A stretch of 64,000 bases of DNA from Glossina fuscipes (Eukaryota > Arthropoda > Insecta > Diptera > Glossinidae): assembly GCF_014805625.2 (NCBI RefSeq), contig NW_023998422.1:9617790-9681789 (forward strand), given 5' to 3'. Below the pieces are notes generated by a model that saw nothing but the letters and a program-made list of their open reading frames with translations, was not told where the DNA came from and did no database searches. Shown here piece by piece: positions 59,348-64,000 of the stretch. Each line of letters begins with the position of its first letter. The stretch's first letter is position 1. The translations under genes and the position numbers were made by a program.

Positions 59348-61710
59348 ATGGATTTGCAAGAGTTGGAAGAGGAAGCTCGTCAGGCAGCTCTAAAAGACAT
59401 AAAAAATATGCTGCCACGGCCAGGACAACTGGAAAAAGTTGAACAATATCGGCATCGCGTCGCTAGGAAGAAGGCCTCAGTTGAAGCACTATTAAAAACA
59501 GGGATGCAAAATCAATTGGAAGGTGTGCGAGTAGGCTTGAAACAATTGAAAACATGCATGGAAGATGTATGCGAGGTTGGCGAACGTATGTCGAAAGTCG
59601 AAAAACTTATGCAGGGTGTTCCAGAAATTTACGAAGCCTTAGAAGATGTGCGTGAAGAGAATACTAAACATTCGCAATATGCCACGGCTATGGAGAATCT
59701 AAAGCATATTTTCAATGTGGAAGCTAGCGTCCAAAAAACAATGTCTCTGATTGACGAAGACAAACTTTTGAATGCCCATCAAAGTTTAGCTGATTTAGAA
59801 AACTCTAGAGATGATTTACTGTACGAATTGCATAAGCAACCAAAACAACATGCTTCTGATAAAATTACTTTGAAGCGCCATTTCGAAAAGGTAGATACGG
59901 TGTCACAAGCTTTGGAAAAGAAATTACGTTTGATTTTAAGTCGCACACTTAACACCGTTCGCAAAGAACCTACTGTAATAGTAACGGCGTTACGTATAAT
60001 AGAAAGGGAGGAAAAGAATGATCAATTTGCTTTACAACAGCAAAAGGTAACTTCGTTTTTGCCGCCAGGTCGTCCGAAGCAATGGCGTGCCATGGCTATG
60101 GATGTGTTAAAAAATGCTGTAATCACACGTATAGAAGGTTCAAAATTGGAGGAAAGGATCGATAATAAAATGTGGCTGGTTAGAGATTTGGAGATATTGC
60201 GTCAAATTATTTTGGAAGACTTGAGAGTTGTTAAATCATTGTGCGTACCTTGTTTCCCGCCACACTACAATATCTTTGAAGAATATGTAAAAATGTACCA
60301 TAAGGGTTTGTCCAATTATGTAAGTAGAACACTTTCTTGTTCAAAAAGAATTAATTAAGAATTAAATTGAATGGAATTCTATGACATTTTTAGCTTGACA
60401 GTATAGCCAGGAGTGGCTTGGAAGGTAATGAATATGTTTCGATGCTTTCATGGGTTATTAATACTTACCCGGGCCATGAATTAATGGCTCATCCTGACCT
60501 TCAAGTGAATATACAGCAATTAGTGGGTTCCTTATTGCAACCCGATCATCTTAAGGCCCTGGAAGATGAGTATCTAAGTAATATGCAACGTAATTTTCAA
60601 GAATGGATGACCACCACTGCTGAAAAAGATAAAACTGATTGGTTTTCCGATCAAATCCCAGATCAAGATGAACAGTATTACCATAGTCCAGCGCCGGTAA
60701 TCATATTCGATATGATTAACCAGTTATTACAAGTTACCAATACCATACATGGAGATTTAACTTTCAAAGCTTTGATTATGAGCATACAACAGGTGGACTT
60801 ATTTGGACAAAATTATCTTAAGCAGGTGGTCGAATTGAAGGAACATCACTTTCGCAATCGTGATCAAATCAAATTTTTCACTCATTATATTATTTCTATT
60901 GTTAATAATAGTCAACAAATGTTAGATTTGGCTCATCAACTGAAACAGTTGTATTGGCCTAAGTCGCGTACAGATCATTATGAAGATTTTGAAAAACTTT
61001 TAGCCACATTCCAACGCATTCGTCTACAGGCTGCCAATTATTTATTGGCAGAAGCTTTTCTTGACTTGGAAGGACACTTCAACGATTTGTTTACCCAGAA
61101 ATGGTTGACAAGTTCCATTTCAGTTGACACTATTTGCATTACCTTGGACGATTATTTTCAGGTAAATTTCCAAAGTTTTCAAAATATTTCTTTAAACAAT
61201 TTAGATAAGTGTCTTTGTTTTTTTCTTTTTTAGGACTACAATCATTTGCGTCCCATCAACTTTGAAATGGTTATAAATGAAGCGCAGAAACAATTGGCAA
61301 AACGTTATATACGAGCTTTACTTTCTAAACGCTTATCTCGTACTCTAGCTGATTGTGAAGCTATTAAAACTAAAATTAATCTTGAAGCTAAACGTCTAAA
61401 ACAATTCTTTGAAAAGATTGCTCCAAACATCTCGATGACTGATTCACCTTTGGATTTGATACCCATGCTATCCGCCTTATTAGTTTGTGACATAGAGCTA
61501 TTGGTTCTTGATTTACATACTTTACTTGGCAATTATCCTTCTCTAAGCGAGGATCAAATTGTTCGCTTATTTTCTATACGAAACGATGTTAAATCTGCAG
61601 AGGTACGTGAAAAAGTTCAAGACGCCATGAAATCAAAAAAAGAAATGGTCAGCATTGCTAAACAAGATTGTATTTTTAAAGAGATTGTATTTAATGATAA
61701 ATTATGGTAA
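59348..61710 (+). CDS. sec6: Exocyst complex component 3 (Sec6), three exons
   Basis: Exons 59348-60319, 60394-61161 and 61234-61710 join in phase 0 into 738 codons, the usual size for fly Sec6. Sec6 is a subunit of the octameric exocyst that tethers secretory vesicles to the plasma membrane before SNARE fusion, and it also contacts SNARE proteins. The start MDLQELEEEARQAALKDIKN is typical of EXOC3. Residues up to about 120 are Glu/Lys/Leu-rich with heptad character, fitting the coiled-coil N-terminus. The rest is the alpha-helical Sec6 fold, with recognisable stretches such as NYDFEE-like KSRTDHYEDFEKLLATF in exon 2 and the C-terminal part PLDLIPMLSALLVCDIELL in exon 3. There is no frameshift or stop, and the GT-AG sites are strong, so it is functional on sequence grounds. 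The start is the first Met in frame and is preceded by an in-frame AT-rich leader. It converges with the Brca2-like gene. Confidence 0.96.
60320..60393 (+). other. sec6 intron 1 (74 bp)
   Basis: The donor GTAAGT follows codon 324 (Tyr). The acceptor is TTTTTAG before CTT GAC AGT. Phase 0; typical short fly intron. Confidence 0.95.
61162..61233 (+). other. sec6 intron 2 (72 bp)
   Basis: The donor GTAAAT follows codon 580 (Gln). A T-rich tract ends in TTTTTAG before GAC TAC. Phase 0. Confidence 0.95.
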
Positions 61711-62343
61711 TTGGGTGAAAGAGGGAAAAAACACTCCTGTATTAGCATTAACAAAAAAGTATTAGTGAAGTGAAAATAGCCCACCACCAAGATAACCCAC
61801 ATTTCAAAGATTTGTGTCTTTGCTACATTATGATTTACCGCAAATTAAAAAACAAAAATGTTAAATAGGTATTAAAATGAAACATTATTAGCAAGCGTGC
61901 ACATTTGAAACAAACTAAGCCACCAATTACGATCACAAAACCAAAAAGCCAAGCTGTTGGTACTAAATCTCATGCAATATTACAGTCCAAATACTGAAAG
62001 TATGCAATGTCCCGATCGTGCTAAGATAATTTTCAAAGGCATTGCGGGACTGTAGATTTTTAATATGTCGGGAAAACTGCTGAAATCTATCAGAAAAACC
62101 TAGTTTCTTTATTATGTCCAGATTGTTTCACCGCCAAACTCGCCGCAAATATGCCATAAGACATGCAGAATGTTGCAACAATGTTGCTAATGAAATATTC
62201 GATATTCTATACACAATGTTTTTGTTTTTGCTGCTAATGAAATGTTCCATCTTATACACATAATGTTTTTGTCTCTGTTCAACTTGTAAGACAACTCGGA
62301 ATCGAAGAACAATTAGAAAGAAAAAGTGAGTAAGCCATTCTCA
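61711..62343. other. Convergent 3' region between sec6 and Brca2-like gene
   Basis: This should hold the sec6 3'UTR; an ATTAAA hexamer at 61871-61876 is a candidate poly(A) signal about 160 bp after the stop. On minus, 62180-61964 has two overlapping protein-like frames (SLAVKQSGHNKETRF, then SDRFQQFSRHIKNLQSRNAF) that would join if one T were removed from a T5 run at 62094-62098. They may be a further exon of the minus-strand gene. A 42-bp imperfect direct repeat lies at 62185-62275. Confidence 0.45.
62185..62275. repeat. Imperfect 42-bp direct repeat, two units
   Basis: Two adjacent copies (about 62185-62227 and 62232-62275) share tgctaatgaaat, ttc and cttatacacataatgttttt variants. It is a small local duplication between the two convergent genes. 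Confidence 0.7.
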
Positions 62344-62544
62344 CTTTTATTTACTTATAACATCCATTTTTATTGTAGCGGAAACATCACCGCTCTCGGT
62401 TTGTCGTGTGTTTCTATTGGGTGTCTCACAAAGCCTTTTGCGACACAGAATTGGACCAGCTGCTGACAATCTGCTGCTACAACTGTTTGTATTTTTTCCA
62501 AACTTTGACTCCATACATTCATCCGCCTTCCGAGCTTTTAAGTC

Positions 62545-62650
62545 TTTTAGTTTAGAATATTTTGTACGGATATTTGGCTTTTTTTCGATATGGAGATTTT
62601 TTTACCACTCCCTATTTGAAAACCAGCAAAAACAAGCGAACTTTCCGGAT
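62545..62650 (-). other. BRC-like repeat (RAD51-binding type)
   Basis: The frame reads ESSLVFAGFQIGSGKKISIS followed by KKS. BRC repeats of BRCA2 bind RAD51 through an FxxA core, then a Gly/Lys-Lys and I-x-I-(S/A) pattern. The second part is well kept; the core has Ile and Gly in place of the usual Thr and Ala, so binding may be weak. Confidence 0.55.
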
Positions 62651-63031
62651 TATTCACTTTGCCCACTTCATCTCCATACACTTTATTTTCACTTCTTCCG
62701 ATTCGTTTTGAATAGAAATTACAGTCACGCCAACTTTTTTTTTGTCTTCTCCTAACTGCAGCCATTCTCCGCTAGCTTTTTGAAGTCCTAATGCAACATT
62801 AGTTTCTCTCAGCACCAAGCTTTTGGAGCATCCACTATTATCTTTAAAGCCAATCAAAATAATAATAAAATAATAAGCATAATGAAATATGAGGAATATC
62901 AATATTATTATTCATCTTCACATCTTGTAGAATTTCTTGAGTGCTTATGGAAGCACAAATGTCATCGTCATCTTCTTCCCAATCATAATTGTTACTTATC
63001 TCAGTTTTAAACTGATTGGATGGCACCAAAG

Positions 63032-63090
63032 CTGAAAAATTTTGGATTAACTTAAATGTTGTCTCTTCTCAAATTTTAAAAACAACTTAC
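63032..63090 (-). other. Intron 2 of Brca2-like gene (59 bp)
   Basis: The donor GTAAGT at 63090 and the acceptor TTTTTCAG ending at 63032 join GAA A to CT TTG in frame (phase 1). Good splice sites argue for a gene that was recently, or is still, transcribed. Confidence 0.75.
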
Positions 63091-63153
63091 TTTCATTTAC
63101 GTTGTAAGTGTCCTCTTTCTCGATATCGTCAGAATCTCGATCTGAAGCTTTTC

Positions 63154-63204
63154 CTAAAAAGAAAGTACAAAGTTGTTAAAAAAAGCCTATAAAGAGCCGC
63201 TTAC
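63154..63204 (-). other. Intron 1 of Brca2-like gene (51 bp)
   Basis: The donor GTAAGC at 63204 and the acceptor TTTTTAG ending at 63154 join CCA GAA A to GA AAA GCT in frame (phase 1). Confidence 0.75.
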
Positions 63205-63678
63205 TTTCTGGTGTAGGATCGTATAAAAGAGCCAATTTTGCCCTTTCTCTAAATTCGCGATTGTAGGTTTTTCTTCGTTTTTCGCGTAAAATATATAAAG
63301 GGGACCGTTCCAAATTTCTTAACTTAGTTTCGGGTGACACTACAGGACTATTAAACGGCGATGTAGAAAAGCCTCAAATATATCTACTATTGTCTTCTTT
63401 TTGTTGTCATCTCCTCCTTCTGGAGAGTCCTCAAATACTACATCCACAATTGTTTCTTTTTCTTCTGGAGCCTCTATATTTTTTACTTCTTTCATCGTAT
63501 CGATGAACTCTTCATCAGAGATATGAAATTCATACTGTCACAACAATTCATAACATGATGTAAATTTTTGCGAGCTTGTCAAATTGTCAAAATTGGCTGT
63601 TGTCCTTTGCACATAAGGCCGGGAACCTTCGTATCGGCCCACACTTTTTTGTAAAACGTTATCTTTATTTGCTTCCAT

Positions 63679-64000
63679 TTTTCGCTAATTGAAAAAATTT
63701 AAAAAGAAAATTAGATAAGCGGGTGACTTTCTTCAAATTTTTTGTTTTCTTTACTTTTCAAAACTTGAATAAATTAAAGAAAACAATTGTTTTTTTTTTG
63801 ACACTTTGAATGCAGTTAAAAAAAATTTTTTTTTTTGCCACTTCGAATACACTTGAATACAAGAATTTTATTATTAAATCATAAAAATAAAAATATATAC
63901 TCTTCTCCTTACTCCTCTCAGCGCCTTCTTGTACGGCCGATGATGGCCCACTTTCCTTTTTGTCTATCGGGAAGAAAGAATTTTATTATTAAATCATAAA
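63679..64000. other. Upstream region of the Brca2-like gene
   Basis: Short AT-rich stretch with T and A runs; presumably holds the minus-strand promoter. No TATA box was recognised. It contains the 25-bp direct repeat listed separately. Confidence 0.5.
63861..64000. repeat. Exact 25-bp direct repeat, 115-bp period
   Basis: 63861-63885 and 63976-64000 are identical (beginning AAGAATTTTATTATTAAATC). The second copy ends exactly at the window edge, so a longer tandem duplication with a 115-bp period may continue beyond. Confidence 0.85.

Larger units (their letters stand above)
62344..63678 (-). pseudogene. Brca2-like gene, frame interrupted
   Basis: Minus-strand start ATG 63678-63676; 46 codons (MEANKDNVLQKSVGRYEGSR...) to an in-frame TGA at 63540-63538. 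The same frame then continues with an acidic stretch to about 63370. There a T4 run must gain one base to pass into the next segment (SPFNSPVVSPE, LERSPLYILREKRRKTYN) and to a donor at 63204. Exon 2 is 63153-63091, and the third exon starts at 63031 (KTEISNNYDWEEDDDDICAS). Further down, about 62645-62545 reads VFAGFQIGSGKKISISKKS, which matches the BRC repeat pattern of BRCA2 (FxTASGKKIxIS), though the FxxA core reads FQIG. Two more frame changes fall at A9 (62735-62743) and A7 (62579-62585), then KARKADECMES ... to a stop at about 62344. BRCA2 loads RAD51 in homologous recombination. Either a decayed gene or an intact gene with homopolymer sequencing errors. Family call rests mainly on one repeat. 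Confidence 0.5.

Noticed and set aside
62408..62755. 115-codon plus-strand ORF after sec6
   Set aside because: It is the shadow of the Brca2-like coding sequence on the minus strand and is Phe-rich for that reason.

Overview
This is nuclear DNA of a higher fly (Diptera, probably Schizophora such as a tsetse, muscid or related fly; the genus is inference). The grounds are AT-rich sequence dense in microsatellites, short GT-AG introns of 48-74 bp, an intact exocyst gene of fly-like length, and decayed mariner and LINE elements. Only about 4.5 kb of the 64 kb is recognisable host coding sequence, all near the two ends.

Layout. 1-7987: intergenic or intronic DNA with a minus-strand tRNA-derived SINE (about 128-300), microsatellites and a degraded LINE RNase H fragment (6960-7500). 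7988-8837: last coding exon of a plus-strand, low-complexity, probably transcription-factor gene carrying a PxDLS-type CtBP-docking motif, followed by a 3'UTR with several poly(A) signals. 9.8-59 kb: a long gene desert with dispersed repeats, tandem repeats, three mariner transposase remnants (35400-35840, 38202-38770, 50819-51380), two copies of a roughly 0.5 kb duplicated segment (about 43.2 and 53.2 kb, the second split by a SINE), and a 1.09 kb GC-richer retroposon (30358-31444) between 12-13 bp direct repeats. 59348-61710: complete three-exon sec6 (exocyst subunit 3), 738 codons. 62344-63678, minus strand and convergent with sec6: a spliced gene resembling Brca2 (one BRC-like repeat), whose frame is broken several times, mostly at homopolymer runs.

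Most notable: the retroposon at 30358 begins exactly at its target-site repeat with a sequence that folds as an HDV-like self-cleaving ribozyme (P1, P2, P3, a 7-nt L3, a cUUCGg-capped P4 and a CUAAG-type J4/2). In several non-LTR retrotransposons such ribozymes define the 5' end of the RNA. The element has no long ORF, so it looks like a non-autonomous or internally deleted ribozyme-bearing retroposon.

The genes do not form a pathway. Sec6 acts in exocytosis; the Brca2-like gene would act in homologous recombination; the first gene is a nuclear regulator at most. All assignments come from reading the sequence; no database search was run.
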